In this document: positions 1 to 10,836 of the stretch, one piece after another
Numbering within the stretch: the stretch's first letter is position 1
How the letters are laid out: each line of letters starts with the position of its first letter
Assembly (NCBI GenBank): GCA_024336345.1
Contig: JANFOG010000001.1
Location: forward strand, 1,798,001 to 1,862,000
Direction: 5' to 3'
DNA length: 64,000 nucleotides
DNA from: Mariannaea sp. PMI_226
Taxonomy: Eukaryota > Ascomycota > Sordariomycetes > Hypocreales > Nectriaceae
The notes under the pieces: generated by a model
The model's input: only the letters and a program-made list of their open reading frames with translations
The model's database searches: none
What the model was told of the DNA's origin: nothing
Made by a program: the position numbers and the translations under genes

Positions 1-1
1 A

Positions 2-3001
2 GACGATATTGAGGACTTCGGCAACAAACTCCTGAGGCCGAAGCTCGTCAGCTCAGCGCTCGCTGCTTCTCAGCCAACATCAACGGCGCAAAAGCGCAAG
101 TCTCCAGAGCCTCCTGAAAACCCGGATCCAATGGCCGCGCTACCAAAGACTATGCCCAGCCCTTCAGATGACTACCCGGCCTTCCTAGAATACCAGAAGA
201 AGAAGTGGAAGTTGCAGAAACAGGCACGGCTTCGAAGACGTCAACTGTTTGGTGACCGAAGAGGTCATACAGGCAGCAACCTCCAGCAGACGTTTATGAA
301 GCAAGCACACGTCACCTACATGAATACCTGGCAGGTATTGCACCTAAAGACGACTGATACTCCTGGAATTGTTACGGCTCATGTTTTGATTGATGCAAAG
401 ATCCACGCACTCAAGATTAATGTCCCCCGACAGGTCTTCCTCAATCTCAAGGGCAAAGAACTACCCGATGTGGAGATAGACGGTTGTGAGGTGGAGCAAG
501 TCAACTACACACTCCCCAACGGCCACCCGTCGAGCCATCTGTTCAAGTTAACTGTGCAAGAGGATGTGTATTTCAACGAAAGCAACAAGTTTTCTTTGCT
601 TTTCAATCACCCTAGTGTTGAGGGTGTGTACGAGAAGCAGGTGCCTCCGAACATCAGAGCCGTTCTACAACTAGGGAACCAGTGCACCATTGATGAAAAG
701 CAGGATGCAGTGCTTGGTAAGGGACTGGAACAGGGATTTGATCTTGCTGGGCTGAAGCGACCTGCCCAAGCGCGGACATATCTCGATTCGTCTCCTCTTG
801 CGTACATTTTCATCTCTCATATCACTGCTGGTGAGCGTCAAATCTTTGGCATCTTCTCCACAACGAGCGACCAAGCCCATGTAATAATTCTCCAGAAGAG
901 CAGAGATTCTGGACAAGACCTGCCCAATATCACGAGGATGTATTCAGAAATGCTTACCAAACGATCTGGAGAAGCCGCTGGTACCAACTGGCAAGATTGC
1001 TTCAGCTACCAGGAGAAAATCAACTTCAAGATCACGCAGGTGACCACGCGGCGGAAAGCTCAATTAGAGATTGGAGACGTGGTCAAGAAGTTTCGTAAGG
1101 ATGAGAATCGCCCTCAAATGCTGGTTGTTCAATCATCTCAGAGAAGACTTTTGGTCCATGACGTCCCTGTTCTTGGCGAATTTCCCATCTTGCCGCTGCG
1201 TTATGACCCTGCAGACAGCTCATTACCACCGTTGGGCTGGCAGGCAGTAGTTGCTCGTCGACTTCTTGGACACTACCTTGGGCTCGGGTCCTGGATTCTA
1301 CACCTAACAGCCCTAGCTCGATACGGCGACGTTCCCCTCTGTAACTTGGAACGCGATGACCCTCGCTTCCTCATCGACATCGCTTATGCCCGTAGATTGC
1401 AAGCCAACGGTGTGGTATTGTGGTGGTCTGCTGGATCCCGTCCTGATCATGCTGGTTATGACATGGATGACATTACCGGGCCCTTGGACACTGTGAAGAT
1501 GCCAAGTGTTAATAATCCTGGAACCTTTTCATCGGTGTGTATTGATATCGACGTCCGGAACCTCGCCATCAATACCATTCTTACCTCTTCCCTCATTAAC
1601 GAGCTTGAGGGCGCCAACTCCATCTCCTTCAACCCTGCTGGAGATGACTCGGAAACTCTTGCATCAGAGAATGCCTTTGCTAATGCGGGTGTCCTTGTCC
1701 TTCGAGAAATGGTCAAGGCTTGGTGGGCCGAGGCGTGCCGGGGAAGCACCATGGCCGATGTACTTGTTCAGCACCTAGTCCGGTGGGTAGAAAACCCGGA
1801 CTCCTTCATGTACGACCGAGCCTTGCATTACTACGTGCAAGTGATGTCTCGCAAAGCCTTCCAGCAGCTGATGGCCGACTTCCGCCGCGTCGGATCTCAA
1901 GTTGTTTTTGCCAACGCCAATCGTCTCATTCTCCAGACTACAAAGTCTGAGGTTGGCAATGCCTACGCGTACAGCCAGTACATTGTCAAGTCGATCAAGA
2001 CCAAGCCATTGTTTCACTTCATTGATCTAGAGATAAAAGAATACTGGGACTACTTAGTCTGGTATGATGAATATAACTATGGAGGCAAGGCATGCCAAGA
2101 GGTCATCGAGTCCGATGAACAGAATCTGGAGACAATTATGCACTGGCAGATGGCTACGTTCCTCCCGACGCGACTACAGTCGACATTCCAGGACTGGGTG
2201 ATAGAGTTCATCCAGCTTATGCATAATCTCAAACGGCCGGAGAATAACGACCCTGATTCTACCCCACGTCTCACTCAGCTGCCCAACCGAGATCTAGAGA
2301 ACGAAGATACCCATGTCATACTCGGCAAGGCATTCGAGAAGCCCCTCAAGAAGGCCATTGTTGGTCTCGTTAACAAGAAGAAGCGCGAGATGCTCCATCC
2401 TGAGCTTGCTGAAGATTATTCATTCCCCAGTCTGCCAGGCTCGCATCTTGATCCGAAGAACCCTATTCTCGAGCTGGTCAAGTCTCTGATGCAAGTCCTC
2501 TCACTAGACAAGAATATTACCCTGGAAGCTCGCCTTCTTCGCAAAGAGCTCTTGGCCCTCTTCGAAATTCGTGAGTTCTCTAAAGAGGGTACCTTTGCGA
2601 ATCCTTCCCAGAGTCTACGGCTGCCACAACTCTCATGTGATAGCTGTACCATTACGCGAGACCTTGATCTGTGCCGTGACGAGGACCTCTTTAGTGAAGG
2701 GGCAAGTTGGCGCTGTAGCACTTGTGAGTCCGAGTACGACCGCGTTGCTATTGAGGAACGACTAGTCGGCATGGTCGAGAGCTGGGTTGTCGAATGGTCA
2801 ACTCAGGACTTGAAGTGTGTGCGGTGCGGCGCACTTCGATTGAACGACTTCATGGAACATTGTACGTGCAGTGGAGAGTGGAAGGAGGTAGTGTCAAGAA
2901 CAGAAGTAAACAAAAAGCTGGGTGTAATGAAGAAGGTGGCCAAATTCTATGGTCTCAGGATGTTGGCGGATGTGGTAGAAGGCATGTACCAGGATTTGTA
3001 G
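2..3001 (+). CDS. POL2: DNA polymerase epsilon catalytic subunit A, C-terminal part (5' truncated by window edge)
   Basis: The frame is open from base 2, so the gene begins left of the window; an in-frame ATG at 131 is internal. The roughly 1000 visible residues match the non-catalytic C-terminal half of Pol2, the leading-strand replicative polymerase: an inactivated second B-family exo/pol module, then a cysteine-rich end. Near the C-terminus two cysteine clusters are visible, C-x2-C followed by a second pair about 30 residues on (2635-2740) and C-x2-C followed by C-x-C (2814-2875). These correspond to the CysA zinc site and the CysB/Fe-S site that contact the Dpb2 B subunit. The stop at 2999-3001 is followed by 174 bp and then the 3' end of a convergent gene. 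No intron is seen in this part. Identification is firm; the polymerase and exonuclease active sites lie outside the window. Confidence 0.96.
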   Translation, partial: DDIEDFGNKLLRPKLVSSALAASQPTSTAQKRKSPEPPENPDPMAALPKTMPSPSDDYPAFLEYQKKKWKLQKQARLRRRQLFGDRRGHTGSNLQQTFMKQAHVTYMNTWQVLHLKTTDTPGIVTAHVLIDAKIHALKINVPRQVFLNLKGKELPDVEIDGCEVEQVNYTLPNGHPSSHLFKLTVQEDVYFNESNKFSLLFNHPSVEGVYEKQVPPNIRAVLQLGNQCTIDEKQDAVLGKGLEQGFDLAGLKRPAQARTYLDSSPLAYIFISHITAGERQIFGIFSTTSDQAHVIILQKSRDSGQDLPNITRMYSEMLTKRSGEAAGTNWQDCFSYQEKINFKITQVTTRRKAQLEIGDVVKKFRKDENRPQMLVVQSSQRRLLVHDVPVLGEFPILPLRYDPADSSLPPLGWQAVVARRLLGHYLGLGSWILHLTALARYGDVPLCNLERDDPRFLIDIAYARRLQANGVVLWWSAGSRPDHAGYDMDDITGPLDTVKMPSVNNPGTFSSVCIDIDVRNLAINTILTSSLINELEGANSISFNPAGDDSETLASENAFANAGVLVLREMVKAWWAEACRGSTMADVLVQHLVRWVENPDSFMYDRALHYYVQVMSRKAFQQLMADFRRVGSQVVFANANRLILQTTKSEVGNAYAYSQYIVKSIKTKPLFHFIDLEIKEYWDYLVWYDEYNYGGKACQEVIESDEQNLETIMHWQMATFLPTRLQSTFQDWVIEFIQLMHNLKRPENNDPDSTPRLTQLPNRDLENEDTHVILGKAFEKPLKKAIVGLVNKKKREMLHPELAEDYSFPSLPGSHLDPKNPILELVKSLMQVLSLDKNITLEARLLRKELLALFEIREFSKEGTFANPSQSLRLPQLSCDSCTITRDLDLCRDEDLFSEGASWRCSTCESEYDRVAIEERLVGMVESWVVEWSTQDLKCVRCGALRLNDFMEHCTCSGEWKEVVSRTEVNKKLGVMKKVAKFYGLRMLADVVEGMYQDL

Positions 3002-3175
3002 CGGAGTTGTGGGATTAATGGAAACAGGCGCATTCGGATTTGCTGAGACATAGGCAGAAATAGATTCAAATACTCAAATGTCATTTTGCCCCCTAAGTTT
3101 TTTTTCTACCGTGTTCATTCCTCCCAAAGAAAGGATCTATTCTAGAGAGATCTCAGTTAATAAACCGAATGATAC

Positions 3176-5515
3176 CTAAACCAAAGCGAGTGTTTCCAAG
3201 TTGTCGGGATCCCATGCAGGGAGGCTGCTGAGGAAACAATCCCCTACAAGCTTTTTAGCTCGGTGACCTAGATACTTTGGACTCGTATCCCGTCGTAGGA
3301 CGTAGGGACATAAACCCCCTGTCAAAATGAAGATGTCATCGTAAACCTCGGTCTGTGGTGGACACAGTGCCATCGACCCATCTCTGTTGAGGACAAGGCA
3401 ATTACCGGGAGCGGCATGCAATGCCGTCCTAAGAGCCTCCTTGTACCGCTTGTCCTGTCGTGCGTCTGCTGCACATGGGATCTCCTTCTCAGACGCAGTT
3501 TTCTCGCAGTCCTGGCATGGACGCTCTTCAGACTTGGAGCAGTGATCACATTGCCCCATCACTTCAGAGATGAACTTATCCCGGTAAAACCTCTCGTACT
3601 CTTCTCGGTTGTTAGTCACAGTTTCGGACGATGTGTTTCCGCTCGTCATGAGAAGATAGACTAGGATACCCATGTTGGGATCGTCATAGCCCTCCTGTAC
3701 GCGAGTCCTGTTATGACCTTCGACTACTACACCAAAACATAGAACGCGACCAATCACATCTAGCATGCCTCCAATGAAGTCATAGTCCCAATCATTAGGA
3801 AACAATTTCTTTTTGGCCACTTTGAGAGCATCAATGATACTCGAAAGGTTGGAAATGCCTGTCGCTATAGGCTCGGAGACGAAGGACACAGTGGTGCAAT
3901 ATTGGGCGGGAATCTTGAGACAATTCTCGACTTTTGTCATATCCCGAATCCTGGGCTCATAATAGGAGTATTGAACAAGCCGGGCCTCGGTGTCCTGATG
4001 GTCTAGATAAAATGCACGGGTTGTAACTGATAGTTGGCGCCCTGGAGTGTGAATGTCGTGGACAGGAAAATCATCTGTAGTCTTGTAATGACTCCCTCTC
4101 ATCTTTTCCCACAATGCAGCGGATGGTTTATGAGCTAAGCTCTGATAATAGTCGGAAGGGGTCATTTTTTTGGTGGTCGAGCTCGATGCTTTGATCGTAA
4201 ACGTGACGTTTGATGCATTATGACACAATCGCATCTTCCATGCCACATCATTCAGTTCGCCAGCAGAGAAACCGTCGGCCCAGTTTGGGACCCACGATGG
4301 AAGATTATCTCTCGATTTAGCGATGAGATCTGGGCTTGTGATCCAGAAAAGACCAGTGTCTTGCATCAGGCGGACTGCAAACCTGGAAAAGAGAACGGCG
4401 ACCGGGATGTTGTAGCTGGTTTTAAACCTGGGCTCGGATGAAGTACCGAGTTTGGCCAAGAGTTGGGATAAGGCATAGATCTTATCCCTTGGCTCTGAGG
4501 AATGTCTGTGGCGGAATGTCCTCAGCAGCCAAAGAAGGGGACTTCCTAGAGATCGATGGAAGTAATCAATGTCTCGAATTTCTGTGATGGATTGAAACCT
4601 CTCGAAGCGCCGCAACTCAGATACTTTCTTGACCTTCGAGACGAGAAGTTCCAGTACTTTTGTGTGTTCCCTCCCGGAGTGCAATGAGGTGAAGGGGCGA
4701 ATTGACAGTTCCGTGGCGACGTCAGAAAGCATCCGGAACGGCACCGTTACTTTTCCGTAGACAAGTGACAGTTCACGAGCAGCTCCGACTTCCTGAGTGA
4801 TCCACATGCGATCCCACCAGGGAGCAATGACAAAAAGTCGAAGCCATTCGAAGAGATGAAGGAGTTTTAGACCCATCTTGTCAGAATTGGCACTTGAGAA
4901 GAGATCCATGCTCATAAGCCTCATGTGGAGTTCTTTGCAAGACAGAGCTTTAAGGAGGCCAAAAATGCACAAGCATCTTTCACTAGGTGACAGCTTGACT
5001 GGTTCTTGGAATTCAAGGAACGAGATGGCATTATGAATGGGCTCCCATGCCACGCTGGCGTCTTCAGGGAAGCAAAATGGGGCTGAAGCTGCTATCAGTT
5101 TCAAGGAGGATTCCTGGTTCCGCTGACTCTTGTCCACTGAAGGCCCGATGTACGCTCGAACTTCTGTCGCCCAACTGAAGATTTGATGCATCAGATTGAC
5201 CTGCTGGCTCTTGTCGTCTATATCGTCCTGATTGATACATAGGGCGTCAGCCCAGAGAGTGATGGGTTCATCTAAGGATCGCAGGGTGCGCAAGGCGAGA
5301 TCGAGATTAACCGTGATTCTCTTGACAGTGCCGTTCACAACAATGTCTTTTTTGGCTACGGGGCTTCCCCATGTATAGGACAGGGCTATGTAGTGAAAAG
5401 ACCGGTCGGCTTCAAAGAGTTCTACTTCAACCTTATCATTCCAGCCTCCGGGCCGCAGTTTGAGGAGGCGGAAGCGGTTATCCACCAAACGGGTGTATTT
5501 GAATGGAGGCGACAT
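3176..5515 (-). CDS. HET-domain (heterokaryon incompatibility) protein
   Basis: Single-exon 779-residue protein. The HET domain begins at about residue 42 with Y-I-A-L-S-Y-T-W-G, followed by L-W-A-D-A-L-C-I-N-Q at 87-96 and a Q-V-x-L-M-x-x-I segment with the A-Y-I-G-P ending near 125; these are the three classic HET blocks. The last about 70 residues (F-I-L-T-G-G-L-C-P-Y-V-L-R through L-V-G-D-C-F-L) match the C-terminal segment common in long HET proteins. HET proteins act in non-self recognition and trigger cell death after fusion of unlike hyphae; many are also orphan paralogues of unknown role. Odd: a cysteine cluster, C-x2-C-x7-C-x2-C, lies between the two conserved parts near residue 660 (about 3490-3550). 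Convergent with POL2 (174 bp apart). Family call is certain, specificity unknown. Confidence 0.93.
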   Translation of the reverse strand: MSPPFKYTRLVDNRFRLLKLRPGGWNDKVEVELFEADRSFHYIALSYTWGSPVAKKDIVVNGTVKRITVNLDLALRTLRSLDEPITLWADALCINQDDIDDKSQQVNLMHQIFSWATEVRAYIGPSVDKSQRNQESSLKLIAASAPFCFPEDASVAWEPIHNAISFLEFQEPVKLSPSERCLCIFGLLKALSCKELHMRLMSMDLFSSANSDKMGLKLLHLFEWLRLFVIAPWWDRMWITQEVGAARELSLVYGKVTVPFRMLSDVATELSIRPFTSLHSGREHTKVLELLVSKVKKVSELRRFERFQSITEIRDIDYFHRSLGSPLLWLLRTFRHRHSSEPRDKIYALSQLLAKLGTSSEPRFKTSYNIPVAVLFSRFAVRLMQDTGLFWITSPDLIAKSRDNLPSWVPNWADGFSAGELNDVAWKMRLCHNASNVTFTIKASSSTTKKMTPSDYYQSLAHKPSAALWEKMRGSHYKTTDDFPVHDIHTPGRQLSVTTRAFYLDHQDTEARLVQYSYYEPRIRDMTKVENCLKIPAQYCTTVSFVSEPIATGISNLSSIIDALKVAKKKLFPNDWDYDFIGGMLDVIGRVLCFGVVVEGHNRTRVQEGYDDPNMGILVYLLMTSGNTSSETVTNNREEYERFYRDKFISEVMGQCDHCSKSEERPCQDCEKTASEKEIPCAADARQDKRYKEALRTALHAAPGNCLVLNRDGSMALCPPQTEVYDDIFILTGGLCPYVLRRDTSPKYLGHRAKKLVGDCFLSSLPAWDPDNLETLALV

Positions 5516-6406
5516 GAAGATCTAGACGGCTATTTTCGTTTTGGTGAATGATTGAGCAAGAGAAGGTCACCAAATGTTGAAGTTGAAGTCGAGATGGAAA
5601 ATCACAGCAGTCGAGAAAAAGGACGAAGATGCCCATACGCAAGGCAAGGTCGGTATATAGAACAGGTTCGATACAATAGATGAGAACGGCTGAAGGGGAA
5701 GCGAATATCTATGAAGTAAAGGCAAGGCGAGGTAAAGTAAGACAAGGTAGGGTAGTTAATAATGTAGGTAGGCGGCGGGTGGGAAGGCGGACAAGCAGGC
5801 AGACTGACATGCAGATGAGACTTAACAAGCGGGGGCGTGGCTTTGATGTGATGAGATGAGTGAAGAGGGCTCAGACGAGCGAAACTGGTTGATACAACTG
5901 TAAGGACGGCGTCGTCGTCAAGTCCACTTTGCCTCCTCCCTGTGCATACAAACACATACATATGTGTAGCTGCCTGATTATCTAGGTGCCTTGCGTATTT
6001 CTTGAGGTCGGCAAGGTATGTACTTTACCTGGCATGTAGATAGATACTGGAGGGCTGCCTAGGTACTTGTAGGTAGTGGTCGGTAGGCGGTAGGTGGCAG
6101 TTGGTACTGCAGGTCAGTCAGGCACTTCAGTGTCAGAGGGTACCCACCAACCAACCAACCAATCTCATCTACCGACGGTACCTACAGTAGGTAGCAACAT
6201 CAGTCGAGGCATGCATACATGAAATGCACATAGGGCAACTCAACCATGACCGCAATAAAATGGAGAAAAGGCAATAGACCGCGGATACCAGCAGACTCTT
6301 CTTCTTCTTATTTCTTCCCTCTCTCTCTCTCTATAATCACAAAATAATCAAAGTACACCCAGATACATTGTCTCATCCTGATGCCTTCTTCATCTCATCG
6401 TCGCTC
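5516..6406. other. Intergenic: HET gene promoter and 3' flank of NTF2-like gene
   Basis: No convincing coding region. It holds the upstream region of the leftward HET gene and the 3' flank of the next leftward gene. The section 5990-6190 is dense in GGTAGGTA/TACCTA words, including C-C-T-A-G-G-T-A-C near 6057 and an inverted pair TACCTACAGTAGGTA near 6179. A CT microsatellite lies at about 6320-6333. Confidence 0.6.
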
Positions 6407-6841
6407 TCAAGCAGACCCCGCCGCAGTCTTCTTCTGGAAAATGGCCATTACAGGCGAGGGGTCGAAGTACAGCTTATAATCAACAATCCGATCCTCTTCA
6501 TCAAAAGTTACAACCTCCGCTTCGGCGAAATCGAGTTCCTCCCCCATGATTGTCAGTCGGTTGTTCATGTTGACAAAAGCAGTCTTTCCGTCCGCGTCGA
6601 CACCTCGGGCCAAAACCCTGCGCTCAAGAATGGCCCAGTAAGCCAACAGCCCTTTCAGTGCGGCAACAGCCTCGGCGGTGCCGCGGGCGGGTGGTTGGCT
6701 CAAACCATTAAAGTATAAAACACTCTCCGGGCTGGTATATGAAGCAAATTTGTCCCAATCTTCTTGGGGGGAGTCGATCTTCAAGTTGGCGATAACATCC
6801 CACCATTGATCGAGCTTCGTGTTGAGCTTGTCGGTAGCCAT
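6407..6841 (-). CDS. NTF2-like / SnoaL-like small protein
   Basis: Intronless 144-residue protein. I start at the ATG at 6841; the frame extends two codons further only through a TTG. Size and layout fit the NTF2-like (SnoaL/ketosteroid-isomerase) cone fold: an N-terminal helix with W-W-D-V-I, a loop with P-E-S-V-L-Y-F, an R-G-T-A-E-A-V-A-A-L-K-G-L helix, then strands ending in D-Y-K-L-Y-F-D-P-S-P-V. Such proteins bind small hydrophobic ligands or act as isomerases, cyclases or hydratases; the sequence does not reveal the substrate. It sits alone with its own promoter, not in a biosynthetic cluster. Family call is moderate because the fold is recognised by pattern only. Confidence 0.75.
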   Translation of the reverse strand: MATDKLNTKLDQWWDVIANLKIDSPQEDWDKFASYTSPESVLYFNGLSQPPARGTAEAVAALKGLLAYWAILERRVLARGVDADGKTAFVNMNNRLTIMGEELDFAEAEVVTFDEEDRIVDYKLYFDPSPVMAIFQKKTAAGSA

Positions 6842-8028
6842 TGTCAATGGACAAATTTTGATAAGTAAATCGAAGAGAAGGGAAAAAAGGACTGGTAAAA
6901 TGATAGTATTGGAATTTTTGGGAAGTGATGAATATTCCAGAATGGTCTTTGGTCTAGCTGGTGCGTGCCGTTGTTGTCAGATGTTCAATTACATGTGCGA
7001 TGACCTTCAATATATATCTATAACCTCGACATACGCTAGTATGGACATCCAATGGGCTGACGTGAGTTGTAGTCCCTCTCTTTTTTTTCTTTTTTTTTTT
7101 TTTTTGCGAATCGATTTGTCAGCTTTATTAACCTGGATATAGACTATCTCCTTTGACTTAAATCCGTCGTTGTCTGAGCAGTGGTAGGTTCAGAACTGAA
7201 GTCATGATTTGCAGTATCTCGGCGAGGTTAGTTGCTGAAAAGTCTTGTGCTGACGTAGTTTCGCTGTAAGATGGCACCAGGGAGTGGGCAGCTCGCATTC
7301 GAATGATTTTCCTACTGCAGGTAGCTTAGCGTAGTTACGTAGTTACCTGATTAAACATCTAACGTAGTGTGGCTTTCGCGTCGCATTCGCACACTCACAA
7401 ACCAATAGAACGCCAACAAATTGTAGTGCAAATTCTACTTTGGGCATGCTAGTGGAGCTTACCGGACAGTATAGTGCATATTCAAAATTTCCCATACCCA
7501 TTAGTTTTAACCAGTTGGAATAAGTTGCCGTTGTCATTTGTATCTTGTGCTTACAGATTATTCTGTAATCTAACAGCAACCAACATCCCCCTCACCCCGT
7601 TGTTGTACATGATCCGAACTTGATTAGGGATGAGGTAAGGTAACTCTACTTACTGTACCTATGTGGAGGAATTTGCATGTCTTTGCTAAATGTATCGCGT
7701 CTGCCAGCGGTTTGGGGGCCAAAAGGTGTTGGTTCGCATTGAGGAGGCCGCCCAGACGAGGCAACGGCACCAAAACAAATCGGTTCGGTGCTGCCTGCCA
7801 TACACGACGCTCCTCGCTACCCTCCCGCCCCAAAATGCAGGAAAGTGCGTGTTTCGTACCTGTCCCTGCAGGCGCCATGACTGCACCTCGCCAACCCAAC
7901 CCAATTCATAGGCCAGAAAGTCCAAAAAAAATTCGTCTCGGAATCTCTTCCACTCAATTAATATATGTTATAGTATTCCTTCTTGCTTTGATTGTACGCC
8001 ACATTGTTATCGAGTCCTCATCCCAACA
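6842..8028. other. Intergenic between NTF2-like gene and zinc-finger/protease gene (divergent promoter)
   Basis: Divergent promoter region of about 1.2 kb. It contains a T-rich tract at about 7080-7105 and several GTAGTTACGTAG-like words near 7330-7345. Short open frames here (for example 7661-8059) lack any recognisable domain and overlap one another on both strands, so I call no gene. Confidence 0.5.
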
Positions 8029-10834
8029 ATGCCACCGAGGTACCAGAGAGGGCCGATGACAGGAGCACCCCGCCCCGTCTCCAGTTCCGGGCTCCGCCCC
8101 ACTGCTCGGAGCACCACGCCGTGTTCGCGACCGTCGTTGTCCCCAACGTCGGTGCCAACAGTGCTCGCTCCGTGGACAGACCCGTCCGTGAAGCATAAGC
8201 ATGCTAAGGCAAACGGCAACGGCAACAGCACCAACAATAGCAACAATGCATCGTTCACCGATCCGTTTGATTTTGGCTACCAAACATGCAGTGACCCGTC
8301 ACCCATGGTTTACCCTCCTACACCTGACTTGATAATTCCTGACCTGATCATCAGCGACTCAGATCCCGAGTCAATAAACAACTGGGCCAGTTATCGTCGC
8401 CCTCCTACCAGAGCATGGAGTACAGTGAGCTGTGAAACACAAACCACCTCTTCCGCTTCTCTGCTTTCTCCCGTTCAGACTGAGCGAAGTGATACGCTCA
8501 CTGTCAGGAGCTGCTGGTCTAGAGGCCCAAGCCCATTGGGCCGACGCACGCGCAACAGCTCATCGGACAGCAATGCCGAACCGTTGTTCTGCCTCGGTCC
8601 CCGATGTCAACAGAAGTTCACCAGCGAAGAGGAACTGAAGGCACATGTTGCCTCCGTTCACACTCACACATGCAACTGGGCCAACTGTGATCAGCCAAGC
8701 TTCACCTCTCACGCTGATCTGGTCTGGCATGTTAAAGCTGATCATCTCTTTATTTGCCCTTTCTCAAGTTGCGCAGAAACATCTCTTCAAAGCGCACCAG
8801 CCGTTCAGTTACATATGAATACCGCCCACGCAAAATCGGGCAAAACCAAGGCTATGGCACGCTTCGTTGCGCAAAGTGATGCTTCAAAGGCAGTCGAAAA
8901 GAGCGACCTGAGCCCGAAATCCAGTCGTGCCACCAATGACAAACCTATTGAGGACAAGAGTAGTGCTGTAGCTCGTGAACTCTTTGCGATAAAAACTGCC
9001 AAGGCTAAATACCAAGAGAAACTACGACTTGTTTTAGATAAAAGGTCTAAGAGAAACGTCAGTAAGTTCATCCTCGCCCCTCGCCCATCTGTTCCGCTGC
9101 ACTCGGCTTCAAATGTCTTCAGCGGGATATCTCAAATATCCTGTCTATTCATAAACGCTCCCCTAACCCAATTACTCCTGGTGCTAACTGCAAAAAGGTA
9201 CACCAAGATCAGCCGACAGCCCTACTGACTTGGTTAGAGGTAAGGCCTCGAGACTTGTCGAAACTGCAAGCTTTCCGCTGGTCTTTGAACACTCTATCCT
9301 TCCTTTCCTCACTGAATTCTTGCCCAAGTGGGCGGGGCCGCATCATGTAGTCAGCGTCATGAGAGGCAAGGTGGCCCACTCCAGGCGCATCTGCATCATG
9401 ACTCGTCAAAGGATGTCCCGAGCCCGTAGAATGATCATCGTTCGTCATATCCAGGATCTGCTACCAGATAAGTTCAGGCGGCATGTATCTTTTGTCTTTT
9501 CCGTAGGTGAGGTCAAACAGCTCACATGGGCTCGAGGCTTGAGTAGGAATCATTTGGACGATGTGTGTGCTCCCCGAAATCCCTACTTCTTCCAAAGTCC
9601 ATGTATGGGCGACAGCATTGGTATTCGTGGGAACGGGTCATTTGAGGACAGCACCGCAACCTTGGGGCCAACTCTAGTTCTGGGAGGTGTTAACTTCTGG
9701 CTGGGGAACTTTCACCCTTTTCTAGAAGCGTATCAGAATTCCGAGGCCGTCGAAGTGGAACATCCCTCTCGTGAAGATAGGAGTCGCTGTATTGGGGAGA
9801 ACCACGATGCGTTGGCGCAAGAACATAGGTTCGGACTTGGAAAGATCACAGTCACTTCAGGGTTCAACTTGAAAACCACTCGCATCTCTCATGACTCATA
9901 TTGGGAAGAATGCGACATGGACCAACCCCTTGTCGTCACCGATTGGTCACTCATTTCTTCCAAAACATCTCATGCCAATTTGCTACGCCGATTTCCCTCT
10001 GAAACGCAGCCTCTTCTAAAAGATATTCCCATCACATCAACTGGTTCTATTGTCCCTGGCGCATACGTTGCATGCAGCGGTCGGACCTCGGGTCATCAGC
10101 GTGGCCAAATTTGTGAGATTCCAGCCTACGTCAGCGGTGATGAAAATGGAACTCAGAGGGCAACAAGAGAGTGGTTTATCGAGGAGCCACAGCAATCTGA
10201 TGACGAAGAAGAATGGATCAGAGGAGGCATTGGCGTTGAGGGAGACAGTGGCGCAGCAGTTGTCAACTTGGGCACTAATACTCTCATCGGACAGCTTTGG
10301 GGTCGCAATCGTTATTGGGGACCTGGGCCTCGACACACCTTCTTTACTCCCATTTCAGACATATTTGACGACATTCAGGAGAAGTGTGGGGAGCAGACTC
10401 GTCCATATCTCCCACAGCACCGTGATGAGGCAGACTGCTACCCACTCTACCCTTCTTGTCGGCAGTGTTACGACCTCCGCACATACCTTGACAGTCGAAG
10501 GACTTCACGCATATCGTTACAAAGCATGATCATGGGTAGGGGTGATGCTGACCAGGACCTTACCTCAATCGAGGCTGCGTCAGAACTGGCCACACCACGG
10601 GATTATCATCGGTACGGGGGAATTGAGGAGATGGGGTCATCCTTCAACGTCAACAGTAATACTAGTCCAAGCACTCCAGCAATAGCTGACATCAAGAGCC
10701 CATATGCGACGACGCTTGATTTTGAGGATCTATACGATACGCATCTTTCTATTCCAGAAGGCTCGCGTAAGAGAGGCTCAGTGTTGCCCACTCATACAGG
10801 TCCAGAGAAGCAGAAGAGACAGAGAGTTGGGTGA
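8029..10834 (+). CDS. C2H2 zinc-finger protein fused to a trypsin-like (PA-clan) protease domain
   Basis: Two exons, 8029-9061 and 9198-10834, give 889 residues. The intron has donor GTAAGT, branch CTAAC at 9184-9188 and acceptor AAAAAG; it shifts the frame, which makes the gene look like two open frames. Residues 1-180 are low-complexity, rich in Ser, Thr and Pro. Three C2H2 units follow at 188-267: C188/C193-H206/H211, C215/C220-H234/H239 and C243/C248-H262/H267. A basic helical stretch lies at about 314-343. From about residue 465 to 745 the sequence resembles a chymotrypsin fold: N-F-H-P-F with His517, V-T-D-W-S-L with Asp593, and G-D-S-G-A-A-V with Ser695, in the correct order for a His-Asp-Ser triad. 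The acidic C-terminus carries no further domain I recognise. Function is unknown; a DNA- or protein-binding module coupled to a protease or pseudo-protease is the reading. Exon 2 before residue 465 could hide another small intron. Confidence 0.8.
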
Positions 10835-10836
10835 GA

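Noticed and set aside
5602..5961. 119-residue minus-strand frame upstream of the HET gene
   Set aside because: Low-complexity, overlaps the probable HET leader, no domain.
9230..10834. Separate 534-residue gene
   Set aside because: Begins at TTG directly after a good acceptor; best explained as exon 2 of the zinc-finger gene.
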